DNA from: Flavobacteriaceae bacterium MAR_2010_72
GTDB lineage: Bacteria > Bacteroidota > Bacteroidia > Flavobacteriales > Flavobacteriaceae
Assembly: GCA_003550275.1 (NCBI GenBank)
Contig: QXCW01000002.1
Span: forward strand, 1,612,001-1,676,000
Reading direction: 5' to 3'
Length of the DNA: 64,000 nucleotides
This document shows positions 17,172 to 25,984 of the stretch, one piece after another. The notes under the pieces were generated by a model that worked only from the letters and a program-made list of their open reading frames with translations, was not told the origin of the DNA and searched no databases. How positions within the stretch are numbered: position 1 is the stretch's first letter; each line of letters opens with the position of its first letter. Both the position numbers and the translations under genes were made by a program.

Positions 17172-18065
17172 ATGCGATATACTTCTTTAAAACTAATTTT
17201 CTGTTTGTTAACAAGCAATTTGTTTGTCTTTTCACAAAGCAATGCTCAAAATGCATTCGATGAAAAACACATAGAAGTGTCATTGCGAATGATTGGGCAT
17301 GAAGTATTACTCAATTCTGGTGATAGTATTTCACGCGTATTACCGATACTCAAGGAAAATGACCATTACAGATTACAATTTGAATCTGAATTTGAATTTA
17401 GCCCAGATAATTTAGTCGCCATTGTTGATCGAGTTGTGAAAGAAACAAATTTGGCTCTTCGATATATTGTTGAAGTGGAACAGTGCGAAACGAATGAAAC
17501 GGTCTATAGTTTTGAAATGGGAAATTTTGGAAAATCAGACATTATACCCTGCGCAAATAGAAGGCAACCAAAATCTTGCTATAGCCTTTTATTCACTTTA
17601 TTATCACAAACAGAAACGGATTCAGCAATTGCAACACCAATTAATAATTCATTAAATAAATCAAATACAGGTTTGAAGTACAGTTTAATTGCAGTTTTGG
17701 CATTACTAATTGTAATTGGACTTTTTTTTATTTGGAAACGGAAAAACAAATCGACCAGAAATGTTCATTTAATTTCTTTGGGCGCCTATTATTTTGATAA
17801 AAGAAATTCTGAACTTATCATCGAACAACAGCGTATTGAGCTCACCAGCAAGGAGGCCGATTTACTATTATTGCTTTATGATGCCGCTAATACTGCGGTT
17901 GAACGTGGAGTCATACTTAATAGGGTTTGGGGCGACGAAGGTGATTATATTGGTAGAACTTTAGATGTTTTTATTTCAAAATTGAGGAAGAAACTGGAGT
18001 TTGACTCAAAAGTAAAAATTGTAAACATTAGAGGAATAGGCTATAAACTTGTTTTGGATGTTTAG
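17172..18065 (+). CDS. ToxR-like membrane-bound transcriptional regulator
   Basis: 297 residues in an unusual order. A signal-like N-terminus ends at SNAQ (about 26); a periplasmic domain follows (27-168) with four Cys at 105, 127 and 136 plus one in the signal region; a single membrane helix spans 170-188. A cytoplasmic OmpR/PhoB winged helix lies at the C-terminus (200-297) with LTSKEADLLLLL, ILNRVWGDEGDYIGRTLDVFISKLRKKL-type recognition helix and IVNIRGIGYKL wing. This inverts ToxR, where the DNA-binding domain is N-terminal. It has no receiver domain, so it probably acts as a one-component sensor. The divergent TonB-domain gene is a likely target. Confidence 0.8.
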   Translation: MRYTSLKLIFCLLTSNLFVFSQSNAQNAFDEKHIEVSLRMIGHEVLLNSGDSISRVLPILKENDHYRLQFESEFEFSPDNLVAIVDRVVKETNLALRYIVEVEQCETNETVYSFEMGNFGKSDIIPCANRRQPKSCYSLLFTLLSQTETDSAIATPINNSLNKSNTGLKYSLIAVLALLIVIGLFFIWKRKNKSTRNVHLISLGAYYFDKRNSELIIEQQRIELTSKEADLLLLLYDAANTAVERGVILNRVWGDEGDYIGRTLDVFISKLRKKLEFDSKVKIVNIRGIGYKLVLDV

Positions 18066-18128
18066 TTTTGTGAATGTACTTACGCTATTCACTTTAATAG
18101 GTTTTGCCGATTTTTTAAAAGGTTTTAA

Positions 18129-18968
18129 TCATTGTTTATCACTTTTATCAACAAAGGCTACAATGCGCAAAGGAGCGCCACTTCCATCCTTAATTTTCAT
18201 TGGAAGAGCAATCACAACAAACCCTTCAGCTGGCAATTGGTCGAGATTCGTTAAATTTTCAAAAGCTGGTATGTTTTCTGAAAGTAAAATCACATGGCTT
18301 TCAAATGTTGTGGATTGTCCGTAATCAATACTTGGTGTATCCAATCCAATTGCGTTGATATTTCGCTCTTCAACAAGCCATTTGGCTGCTTCTGGAGAAA
18401 GCCCGGGAAAATGGAGAAGCTTCATAGCTTCGGAACCACGTTCATCGGTTCCTAAATAATTAATCTTATCAGGATAAAATTTAGAATAGCCTGTTTGTAA
18501 CAATACAATGCTACCATCAGGTATTTGCTTTTGTTGGGTAGCTTCCCATTGTTTTAAATCATTGACGCTAATAAGATAATTCCTATCTTTTAATGCACTT
18601 TCTGAAACGTCAATTTTTATGGCATTTCCTATTAGATTATGTAACGGAATTTCATTAACGGATTGCTTATTTTCAGCAAAATGAATTGGAGCGTCAATAT
18701 GTGTACCACCATGTTCGGCCCCAGAGAAATTGTTAGCAGAATAATAAAAACCAAAATCCGTTTGACCTTTGGCAACGGTTTCCAATTCAAATTCTTTAGC
18801 GTTCACCCAATACACCGTTTCGTCCGAAAAGTCATGTGTAAGATCGATAATTGTACTGTTTACTAATGAAAACTTATCACTTTCAGGTTTTGGATTATTA
18901 GTTGATTCGCTTTCCTTGCAGGTGCAAAGCACAATTAAGATTAGTGAACTAATGACTATTTTTTTCAT
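18129..18968 (-). CDS. Cyclase-family (kynurenine-formamidase-like) lipoprotein
   Basis: 279 residues. The N-terminus has a hydrophobic signal ending in LCTC, a lipobox-like site with Cys17. The metal-dependent hydrolase motif HGGTHIDAPIHF gives H86, H90 and D92, and DTPSIDYG near the C-terminal half is also typical of the cyclase family (Pfam Cyclase). Relatives include bacterial arylformamidases and isatin hydrolase, but envelope-anchored versions have no defined substrate. The gene is convergent with the regulator gene, with 63 bp between. Confidence 0.82.
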   Translation of the reverse strand: MKKIVISSLILIVLCTCKESESTNNPKPESDKFSLVNSTIIDLTHDFSDETVYWVNAKEFELETVAKGQTDFGFYYSANNFSGAEHGGTHIDAPIHFAENKQSVNEIPLHNLIGNAIKIDVSESALKDRNYLISVNDLKQWEATQQKQIPDGSIVLLQTGYSKFYPDKINYLGTDERGSEAMKLLHFPGLSPEAAKWLVEERNINAIGLDTPSIDYGQSTTFESHVILLSENIPAFENLTNLDQLPAEGFVVIALPMKIKDGSGAPLRIVAFVDKSDKQ

Positions 18969-19074
18969 ACCTTAAATGGTTTGTATTCATTTTGAAAACT
19001 TTAAACCTTTAGCTTTAATTAGAAGGTTGTGAGGTAATTGTGAAGGTAGCACTATTTCAATTCACAGGCAAGTG

Positions 19075-19093
19075 TTAGGCTATTCTAGCCTAA
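19075..19093. terminator. Short hairpin at the end of the thr gene cluster
   Basis: TTAGGCTA/TAGCCTAA, an 8-bp perfect stem with a 3-nt loop, overlaps the stop codon at 19090-19092. It has no T-run on the minus strand, so a terminator role for the leftward genes is uncertain. Confidence 0.35.
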
Positions 19094-19329
19094 ATTGATT
19101 TTTTATGGTTTAAAAGCGCATATAGTGAAACCAAAGCCCAAATCCCTTCCAAAATTATAAAAGGCCAATAATCGAGTAGGATAGAGGCGATACAAGCCAT
19201 GGTAGCACCAATAAGATTGAGCAAAATAAATACTATACTCTTGTTTGGAATACTGCCAATAACGTTTAAAACATAGGCCAAAAGAATTTGAAATACTCCT
19301 AAAAAACCAATCCAATCCACTAAAGTCAT
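19090..19329 (-). CDS. Small CBU_0592-like membrane protein
   Basis: 79 residues, nearly all membrane: three hydrophobic helices at about 5-25, 30-50 and 54-72. The pattern LLNLIGATMACIASILLDYWPFIILEGIWALVSLYALL matches, in short blocks, the CBU_0592-like family of small membrane proteins; no function is known. It overlaps the thrC stop by 4 bp and so belongs to the end of the thr operon transcript. Confidence 0.75.
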   Translation of the reverse strand: MTLVDWIGFLGVFQILLAYVLNVIGSIPNKSIVFILLNLIGATMACIASILLDYWPFIILEGIWALVSLYALLNHKKSI

Positions 19330-20627
19330 AATCGCTGTTTCAATAACACGTCTTTTAATTCGTTGTAAGTGCCAATTTTAATGGATTTCTTTTTCTTGTC
19401 CATTACTTTTAAAATTTGTTCTGGAAGGTCAATGTTCTCTCTTATAGTATCTTCAACTACATCTAAAAACTTGGTGGGATGTGCAGTTTCTAAAAACACA
19501 CAATGTGCATCAGGATGCTCATTTAGGTAGGCTTTACAACCTAGATAACCAACAGCGCCATGCGGATCGGCAACATAACTGTAATCATTATAAATTTCTT
19601 TTAAGGCCTCTTTAGTCTGCGCATCTGTAAAACTATAAGACGATAAATTAGTTTTAAGAGATTTAAAGTCATTGTTGTAAATTTCCTGAATCCTTATAAA
19701 ATTACTTGGATTTCCAACATCCATAGCGTTACTGATAGTTTGTACCGATGGCTTTGGATCGTAGTGTTCGGTTTTTAGGTATTTGGTAACAACATTGTTA
19801 TCATTATTAGCCGCAACAAAATGCTTTATAGGTAATCCCAATTGTTGTGCCATCATACCTGAACAGATATTCCCAAAATTTCCACTAGGAACGGAAAACA
19901 CAATTTCTTTATACTTGTTATGCAATTGCTTATATGCAAACACGAAATAGAATAATTGGGGTAACCAACGGGCAACATTGATAGAATTTGCCGAAGTTAG
20001 TTGCATAAAAGCCGTCAACTCTTCGTCTAAAAATGCTCGCTTCACCATGTCTTGACAATCATCAAATACGCCGTCAACTTCCAAAGCAGTGATGTTCTTT
20101 TTGAGTGTGGTCAATTGTTTTTCTTGGATATCACTTACCTTACCGCTGGGGTATAAAATCACAACCTTAACGCCTTCTACTCCCAAAAATCCATTAGCAA
20201 CGGCGCCACCAGTATCACCCGAAGTTGCTACTAAAACCGTAACTTCCTTGTTATTATTTTGATTAAAGTAGCCTAAACATCTGGCCATAAAACGTGCGCC
20301 AACATCTTTAAACGCCATGGTTGGACCATGAAATAGCTCTAAAGTTGAAATGTTCTCATTCAATTCAACAACTGGGAAATCAAATGAAAGCGTTTCTTCA
20401 ATAATAGTTTTTAAAACAGATTCCGGAATATCGGGTGTTACAAACTGCTTGATGGTTTCAAAAGCAATTTCGTTATGTGATAGGTTGTCTATGTTTTCAA
20501 AAAAAGAACTTGGCAGGGGTTTCATTTCTTTCGGAAAATAAAGTCCTTTGTCAGGTGCCAATCCTTTGATTACTGCATCTTTAAATGATGTGTTTGGCGC
20601 TTTTCTGTTTAGTGAATAATAATTCAT
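19326..20627 (-). CDS. thrC: Threonine synthase
   Basis: 433 residues. The PLP lysine lies in GPTMAFKDVGARFMAR and the phosphate-binding loop is ATSGDTGGAVANGF; the N-terminus YYSLNRKAPNTSF is typical of the thrC group with a short N-terminal domain. It converts O-phosphohomoserine to threonine. It is the third gene of thrA-thrB-thrC, 42 bp after thrB. Confidence 0.96.
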   Translation of the reverse strand: MNYYSLNRKAPNTSFKDAVIKGLAPDKGLYFPKEMKPLPSSFFENIDNLSHNEIAFETIKQFVTPDIPESVLKTIIEETLSFDFPVVELNENISTLELFHGPTMAFKDVGARFMARCLGYFNQNNNKEVTVLVATSGDTGGAVANGFLGVEGVKVVILYPSGKVSDIQEKQLTTLKKNITALEVDGVFDDCQDMVKRAFLDEELTAFMQLTSANSINVARWLPQLFYFVFAYKQLHNKYKEIVFSVPSGNFGNICSGMMAQQLGLPIKHFVAANNDNNVVTKYLKTEHYDPKPSVQTISNAMDVGNPSNFIRIQEIYNNDFKSLKTNLSSYSFTDAQTKEALKEIYNDYSYVADPHGAVGYLGCKAYLNEHPDAHCVFLETAHPTKFLDVVEDTIRENIDLPEQILKVMDKKKKSIKIGTYNELKDVLLKQRL

Positions 20628-20669
20628 TGTTTGTAACGATTGTTGTTAACGTTTCAGTAAAATTTTAGT

Positions 20670-21602
20670 TTAAACATTGGTAGATAGGATCCTAATTCCG
20701 GCAGTATTTATTTTGCAGGAATAGGTGTTAAAGGCAATTTCAGTCTTTGAATACACCTCTCGCATTGCGAGCTCAACCTGTTGCGCCTGTGATTGTCCTT
20801 GACAAAGTGTAAAGATGGACGGGCCTGATCCCGAAATGCCACAGCCTAAAGCTCCATTATTAAAAGCAGATAATTTCACTTCGTCATAATATGGGATCAA
20901 TTGGCTTCTATAGGGTTCTACAACGACGTCAATCAAGGAACGCTTTATCATTTGGTAATCATTGGTATGTAAGCCATGAACCAAACTTCCCAAATTTGCC
21001 CATTGTGTAATGGCATTTTTTAACGGAATGTCTTTAGGCAGAATTGCTCGGGCTTCAGAGGTTTTGATTTCAATTTGAGGATGAATGATAACCGCAAACA
21101 TGTCGTCTGGCGTAGGAAGTTGCACTACTTCTAGAGGAGCCGTGCTTTTTACTAAAGTAAATCCTCCAAAAATTCCAGGGGCAATATTATCGGCATGTTC
21201 GCTTCCACTTGCCAGTGCTTCTCCTTTCATGGCAAAATAGGTAAGCTGCGTTTTAGAATAAGGTCTACCAAGTAACTCATTAATTGCAAAAACGCTACCT
21301 GATGCACTGGCCGAGCTACTACCGACACCACTACCTGGTTTGATATGCTTATAGATTTCAATTTCAAAGCCAAAATCAGGTTGAGCGTCTTCCAATAACG
21401 CTAAAGCGGCTACTCCAGCAACATTTTTAGTGGCTTCGGTTGGAAGATCATAACCTTCAATCTTTGAGATTTTGACTCCCTTATCTTTAGTTTTTCGAAC
21501 AATCATTTCGTCGCCAACACCGTCTAAACAAAATCCGAGAACATCAAATCCACAGGACACATTGGCTACAGTTGCTGGAGAAAAGATCTTAATTTCAGTC
21601 AT
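20670..21602 (-). CDS. thrB: Homoserine kinase
   Basis: 310 residues, a GHMP kinase. The ATP-binding motif is KPGSGVGSSSASASG and the N-terminal ATVANVSCGFDVLGF and C-terminal GCGISGSGPSIF motifs are complete. It phosphorylates homoserine for ThrC. Three bp separate its ATG from the thrA stop, so expression is coupled. Confidence 0.96.
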   Translation of the reverse strand: MTEIKIFSPATVANVSCGFDVLGFCLDGVGDEMIVRKTKDKGVKISKIEGYDLPTEATKNVAGVAALALLEDAQPDFGFEIEIYKHIKPGSGVGSSSASASGSVFAINELLGRPYSKTQLTYFAMKGEALASGSEHADNIAPGIFGGFTLVKSTAPLEVVQLPTPDDMFAVIIHPQIEIKTSEARAILPKDIPLKNAITQWANLGSLVHGLHTNDYQMIKRSLIDVVVEPYRSQLIPYYDEVKLSAFNNGALGCGISGSGPSIFTLCQGQSQAQQVELAMREVYSKTEIAFNTYSCKINTAGIRILSTNV

Positions 21603-21605
21603 GTA

Positions 21606-24050
21606 TTATTTATTTCCAATTTTTATAATATCGGCAAATAATCCTGAAGCTGTGACGTCAGCACCTGCACCTGCACCTTTAATGATCAAAGGTTGTTCGG
21701 GATAACGAGCTGTATAGAACATAACGATATTATCTTTTCCTTCGAGGCTATAAAATGGATGCCCTTCAGGGATTTCTTTAAGACCTACTTTAGCTTTGCC
21801 TTTATTGAATTCGGCTACATATTTTAAACGACAGTTTTTAGCCTTTGCTGAAGCATATAAGTTTTGAAAATGCGCTTCATCTTCAATAAGTGTTTCATAG
21901 AAATCATCAATAGATTTACTATTTCTATTGGCCTCTGTTAAAAAGGACTCATTTTCAATATCCTTTAAGTTAAGGTTTGTTTTGTTTTCTCGGGCCAGTA
22001 TCAATACTTTTCGTGCCACATCTATACCACTTAAATCAATTCGTGGGTCAGGTTCAGTATAGCCTTCATATTGTGCCTGTTTAACCGTATCATGAAAGTT
22101 TTTACGATCACTAAAATTGTTAAAGATAAAATTTAAACTTCCAGATAGAACCGCTTGGATACTGGTTACTTTATCTCCTGAAGCCACAAGATTTTTTAAG
22201 GTGTTGATAATAGGTAATCCAGCACCAACATTGGTTTCATACAAAAACGGTGTATTATATTTTAGTGATAGGTCCTGCAATTTTTTATAACGCTCAAAAG
22301 TATCGGCGCAGGCAATTTTATTGCAGGCTACAACAGCAATACTATTCCTTAAGTAATCAGCATACATATCGGCTACCTCCTCACTGGCCGTTATATCAAC
22401 AAAAATGCTGTTACGCAAATTGAAATCGACCGCCCTTTTCAAAAAGCCTTTCAAGTCTGATTTTTCTGCATAATGAAATTGTGACGCCCAGTTTGAAAGA
22501 TCGATACCTTTTTCATTAAAGACCATTTTTCTAGAATTGGCCATACCAATAATTCGAAGATCAATTTGAAGATTCTTCTTTAAGAAACTATGTTGTTGTT
22601 CTATTTGTTCGATTAATTTTTCACCAACATTTCCAATCCCAGTAATATAAACATTGAGCTGTTTGGTTTTAACTTCAAAAAATTGCTCATGAAGCGCGTT
22701 AAGGGCTTTTTTAACATCCCTATTATTTATAACAGCTGAAATGTTTTTTTCTGAAGCACCTTGAGCAATGGCTCTAACATTGATATTATTTTTACCCAAT
22801 GCACTGAACATTTTACCGCTAATGCCTTGATGGCTTTTCATTTGATCTCCAACCAATGCTACAATAGATAAGTCGATTTCAACAATTATCGGATCAATTT
22901 TGTGTAATGAAATTTCATTCTCAAAAGCCTGGTCAATGGCTTGTTGTGCTCTTATAGCATCTTTTTGGTCGATGCCTATACATATAGAATGCTCGGATGA
23001 GGCTTGAGTAATTAAAATTACATTGATCTTTTCTTGTGCCAAGGTTTCAAACAATCGTTTTGAAAACCCTGGAATACCAACCATCCCGTTTCCTTGAAGC
23101 GTTAACAAAGCGATTTGATCAATATTACTGATCCCTTTTACAGGACTCACTTTAATTACGGCATCAGCAGAAATTTTGGTTCCTGCTGCATTAGGGTCAA
23201 GCGTGTTTTTGATATGAATAGGAATGTTTAAATCCAATACAGGCTGCACCGTTGGAGGGTAAAGTACTTTAGCCCCAAAATGAGATAATTCCATAGCCTC
23301 CTGATAGGATAAGCTTTCAATAGGGTAGGCCTGTTTTACCAGTTTCGGATTGGCCGTAAACATACCACTTACATCGGTCCAGATTTCAAGTCGTTCAACA
23401 TTTAAAGCGGCGGCTACAATGGCAGCTGTAAAATCTGATCCGCCACGACCTAAAGTAGTGATTTCACCAGAATGTGACTTTGATATAAATCCGGGTAAAA
23501 TGGTAATTTGCTGACTAGCATCTGTAAAATAGGAAACTATATTGCTGTTGGTAATCTCGTAATTGACTTCGGCCTTTGTAAAATTAGAATTGGTAATTAT
23601 GAGTTCCTGACTGTTCTTTCTTATCGCATCCAATCCTCTTGCCTTCATAGTTTCTGCAATAATATAAGAGGATAATAGCTCGCCAAAACTTACCAATTTA
23701 TCTGATGTTTTTGGAGAAAGTTCATTGATCAAGAATATACCATCTAAAAGACTTTTTAAAATAGACAACCGATCTTCTAGATTACTTTTGATTTTTGAGT
23801 CTAGTTTAGGGTTTAAATCAGAAAGGAGTTTAACATGAATGTTTTTAATTTCCTCAAAAGCATTTAAATAGGCTTCATCTTTGCTTTGAGCCAATTCACC
23901 AGCCTTTAATAGTTTATCAGTCACGCCACCCACTGCAGAAACTACAGCGATAACTTTTTGTTTTTTAGAATAGGCTTCTAAAATGGTAATTACATTATTT
24001 ATATGTTTAGTAGAACCAACCGAAGTTCCTCCAAATTTTAATACGTTCAT
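21606..24050 (-). CDS. thrA: Bifunctional aspartokinase I / homoserine dehydrogenase I
   Basis: 814 residues. An aspartokinase domain (about 1-290) begins MNVLKFGGTSVGS and has TLGRGGSDFTAA. Two ACT units (about 300-460) follow, then a homoserine dehydrogenase domain with the NAD(P) motif GIGNVGEKL near 470 and the substrate region YETNVGAGLPIINTL and GYTEPDPRIDLSG. The fusion catalyses the first and third steps from aspartate to homoserine; in relatives the ACT domains bind threonine for feedback inhibition. The leader upstream (24116-24220) suggests attenuation as a second control. Confidence 0.96.
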   Translation of the reverse strand: MNVLKFGGTSVGSTKHINNVITILEAYSKKQKVIAVVSAVGGVTDKLLKAGELAQSKDEAYLNAFEEIKNIHVKLLSDLNPKLDSKIKSNLEDRLSILKSLLDGIFLINELSPKTSDKLVSFGELLSSYIIAETMKARGLDAIRKNSQELIITNSNFTKAEVNYEITNSNIVSYFTDASQQITILPGFISKSHSGEITTLGRGGSDFTAAIVAAALNVERLEIWTDVSGMFTANPKLVKQAYPIESLSYQEAMELSHFGAKVLYPPTVQPVLDLNIPIHIKNTLDPNAAGTKISADAVIKVSPVKGISNIDQIALLTLQGNGMVGIPGFSKRLFETLAQEKINVILITQASSEHSICIGIDQKDAIRAQQAIDQAFENEISLHKIDPIIVEIDLSIVALVGDQMKSHQGISGKMFSALGKNNINVRAIAQGASEKNISAVINNRDVKKALNALHEQFFEVKTKQLNVYITGIGNVGEKLIEQIEQQHSFLKKNLQIDLRIIGMANSRKMVFNEKGIDLSNWASQFHYAEKSDLKGFLKRAVDFNLRNSIFVDITASEEVADMYADYLRNSIAVVACNKIACADTFERYKKLQDLSLKYNTPFLYETNVGAGLPIINTLKNLVASGDKVTSIQAVLSGSLNFIFNNFSDRKNFHDTVKQAQYEGYTEPDPRIDLSGIDVARKVLILARENKTNLNLKDIENESFLTEANRNSKSIDDFYETLIEDEAHFQNLYASAKAKNCRLKYVAEFNKGKAKVGLKEIPEGHPFYSLEGKDNIVMFYTARYPEQPLIIKGAGAGADVTASGLFADIIKIGNK

Positions 24051-24115
24051 TGTTAATCGTTTAATAGATTAATATATTATAGAATAAGATTATAGGTGTT
24101 CTGAAATAATAGCGC

Positions 24116-24220
24116 TTACCCCAAAGGGGTGATCGTAGAGGTAAAAGTAATAACTATAGCTGTATTTTCGCTAAATGAAGACATAATATTGTTCATATTA
24201 TTAAATGTGGTACAAGTCAT
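24116..24220 (-). CDS. Candidate thr operon leader peptide (thrL-like)
   Basis: A 34-codon ORF reads from ATG 24220 to TAA 24118-24116, 65 bp before thrA. It has 8 Thr and 4 Ile; the C-terminal half reads AIVITFTSTITPLG, with Thr or Ile at 8 of 14 positions. The last codons include an ACCCC-TTT-GGGGT hairpin (24119-24130). This resembles the Thr/Ile-rich leader of enterobacterial thrABC in content and place, not in sequence. It has a -7 promoter match directly upstream. A clear terminator/antiterminator pair was not identified, so attenuation remains inference. M9 or M13 could also serve as start. Confidence 0.65.
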   Translation of the reverse strand: MTCTTFNNMNNIMSSFSENTAIVITFTSTITPLG

Positions 24221-24238
24221 TATAGTAGTATTACCCTC

Positions 24239-24246
24239 CAAAAGTA
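24239..24246 (-). promoter_or_regulatory. Candidate -7 element of the thr operon
   Basis: Minus-strand TACTTTTG matches TAnnTTTG and ends 18 nt before the leader-peptide ATG, implying a 5' end about 10-12 nt before it. A -33 TTG is present only at a too-short 12-nt spacing. The remaining 24247-24365 toward nnr holds nothing else I can identify. Confidence 0.45.
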
Positions 24247-24365
24247 TTATTTTTGAATCAATAAAAAAATTAAATGAATTTTTTTACAGAATCATCTAAA
24301 TAATCATCTTTAATTTAATAAAAAGCCAGTTTAATTATAGGTTTTTTGAGATTTAACATTTCAAT

Positions 24366-25919
24366 ATGAAGATCCTTTCAAAAGAACAGATTTACAAAGC
24401 CGACGAGCTCACCGTAAAAAAACAACAAATTTCTTCAACCGATTTGATGGAGCGGGCAGGAATGCAAGTTTTTAGTTGGTTGCATATGCGGATGCAAGGG
24501 GCACAAGTTCCGGTGCATGTGTTTTGCGGTATTGGTAATAATGGAGGAGACGGTTTGGTGATTGCGAGGCATTTAATTACCCATGGTTACAATGTAAAAA
24601 CCTATGTTGTTAATTGTAGTGATAAACGGTCTAAAGATTTTTTGATCAATTATGATCTCATAAAACAAACTTCTAAAGAATGGCCCTTATTGTTAAGTTG
24701 CGAAGAAGACTTTCCGTCAATTTCTGAAAAAGATATTATTATAGATGCGGTTTTTGGTATTGGATTTAATAGACCAGCAGATGATTGGGTAAAAGGTTTG
24801 TTTCAACAATTTAGAACCTCAAAAGCTTTTACACTTGCGGTCGATATTCCATCAGGACTTTATATGGATAAAGTTCCTGAAGATGAAAATGGGGTAGTAT
24901 GGGCAAATTTCACCTTGAGCTTTCAGTCTGCCAAATTGGTGTTCTTTCTTCCACAAACAGCAAAATACACCCAACAATGGGATGTTTTGGATATTGGATT
25001 AGATCAAGAGTACATATCAACAATTGAAACTGACCTAGAACTTATAGGAAAATATGAGGTGCTACCATTATATATACCAAGAGAAAAATTTTCCAACAAA
25101 GGCGATTATGGACATGCCTTAATTATAGGAGGAAGCTACGGAAAAATTGGTGCGGTAACATTGGCTAGTCGCGGTGCTTTATCTTCTGGAGCTGGTTTAA
25201 TAACGGCTTTTATTCCAAGATGTGGTTATGATGCAGTTCAGGCTTCATTTCCAGAAGCTATGGTTATTACAGATAGCAATACAGATTGTATTACAGGAAT
25301 TAAATTCGAAATTAATGCAACCGCCATTGGTATTGGTGTTGGATTGGGAACTGAAAATGTAACCCTTTCTGCATTTGAAAAGTTTTTAAAAGAAAACAAA
25401 ACGCCTCTAGTTTTAGATGCTGATGTTTTAAATCTTCTTTCAAAAAAGAAATCACTTTTAAAACTATTGCCTCAAAAAACAGTATTAACGCCACACCAAA
25501 AGGAATTGGAGCGATTAATCGGATCTTGGACAGATGATTTTGACAAGCTTAAAAAAGTGAAGGCTTTGTCTAAAAAACATAAGCTCATCATTGTCATAAA
25601 GGGAGCAAATACCATAACTGTGTTTTTTGATAAATGTTATATTAATACTACTGGCAACCCAGGTCTGGCAACAGCTGGTTCAGGAGACGTGTTAACGGGA
25701 ATTATTACAGGACTGATTGCTCAAAGTTATGACCCTTTGGTTGCAACTGTATTTGGCGTTTATTTACATGGAAGAGCTGCAGATATTGCCGTTGAAAGTG
25801 TCGGATACCAAAGTTTGATTGCAAGCCATGTTATTGAATCGCTTGGCAGTGCTTATTTAGATTTATTCTCCCAGCCTGAACAAACAGAACAGCATCAGGC
25901 TGAAGAACAAAACAATTAA
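24366..25919 (+). CDS. nnr: Bifunctional NAD(P)H-hydrate epimerase/dehydratase
   Basis: 517 residues. The N-terminal YjeF_N epimerase domain (about 1-210) has GNNGGDGLVIARHL and the catalytic Asp of IIDAVFGIGF. The C-terminal ADP-dependent dehydratase (about 225-500), a ribokinase-like fold, has GGSYGKIGAVTLASRGAL, LDADVLNLL, LTPHQKELERL and the active-site AGSGDVLTGIITG. It repairs damaged NAD(P)H hydrates in the cytoplasm. Single gene, divergent from the thr operon. Confidence 0.95.
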   Translation: MKILSKEQIYKADELTVKKQQISSTDLMERAGMQVFSWLHMRMQGAQVPVHVFCGIGNNGGDGLVIARHLITHGYNVKTYVVNCSDKRSKDFLINYDLIKQTSKEWPLLLSCEEDFPSISEKDIIIDAVFGIGFNRPADDWVKGLFQQFRTSKAFTLAVDIPSGLYMDKVPEDENGVVWANFTLSFQSAKLVFFLPQTAKYTQQWDVLDIGLDQEYISTIETDLELIGKYEVLPLYIPREKFSNKGDYGHALIIGGSYGKIGAVTLASRGALSSGAGLITAFIPRCGYDAVQASFPEAMVITDSNTDCITGIKFEINATAIGIGVGLGTENVTLSAFEKFLKENKTPLVLDADVLNLLSKKKSLLKLLPQKTVLTPHQKELERLIGSWTDDFDKLKKVKALSKKHKLIIVIKGANTITVFFDKCYINTTGNPGLATAGSGDVLTGIITGLIAQSYDPLVATVFGVYLHGRAADIAVESVGYQSLIASHVIESLGSAYLDLFSQPEQTEQHQAEEQNN

Positions 25920-25934
25920 CAGTTTATATCAAAC

Positions 25935-25962
25935 AAAAAAGCCGCCTAGATTAGGACGGCTT
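25935..25962. terminator. Bidirectional terminator between nnr and the TlpA-like gene
   Basis: A GCCG-CCTA stem with one bulge (25941-25960) is flanked by six A on the left (six T on the minus strand) and ttctt on the right. It is strong for the leftward gene and weaker for nnr. Confidence 0.75.
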
Positions 25963-25984
25963 CTTAACAATTTAGAGTTCTAAA

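Noticed and set aside
18049-18324. Plus-strand ORF of 91 codons overlapping the end of the regulator gene
   Set aside because: It lies mostly antisense to the cyclase-family gene, whose metal motif and lipobox prove its frame, and it has no recognisable features.
24116-24135. Classical attenuator terminator in the thr leader
   Set aside because: The ACCCC-TTT-GGGGT hairpin is only 5 bp and is not followed by a T-run; I therefore claim only the leader peptide.
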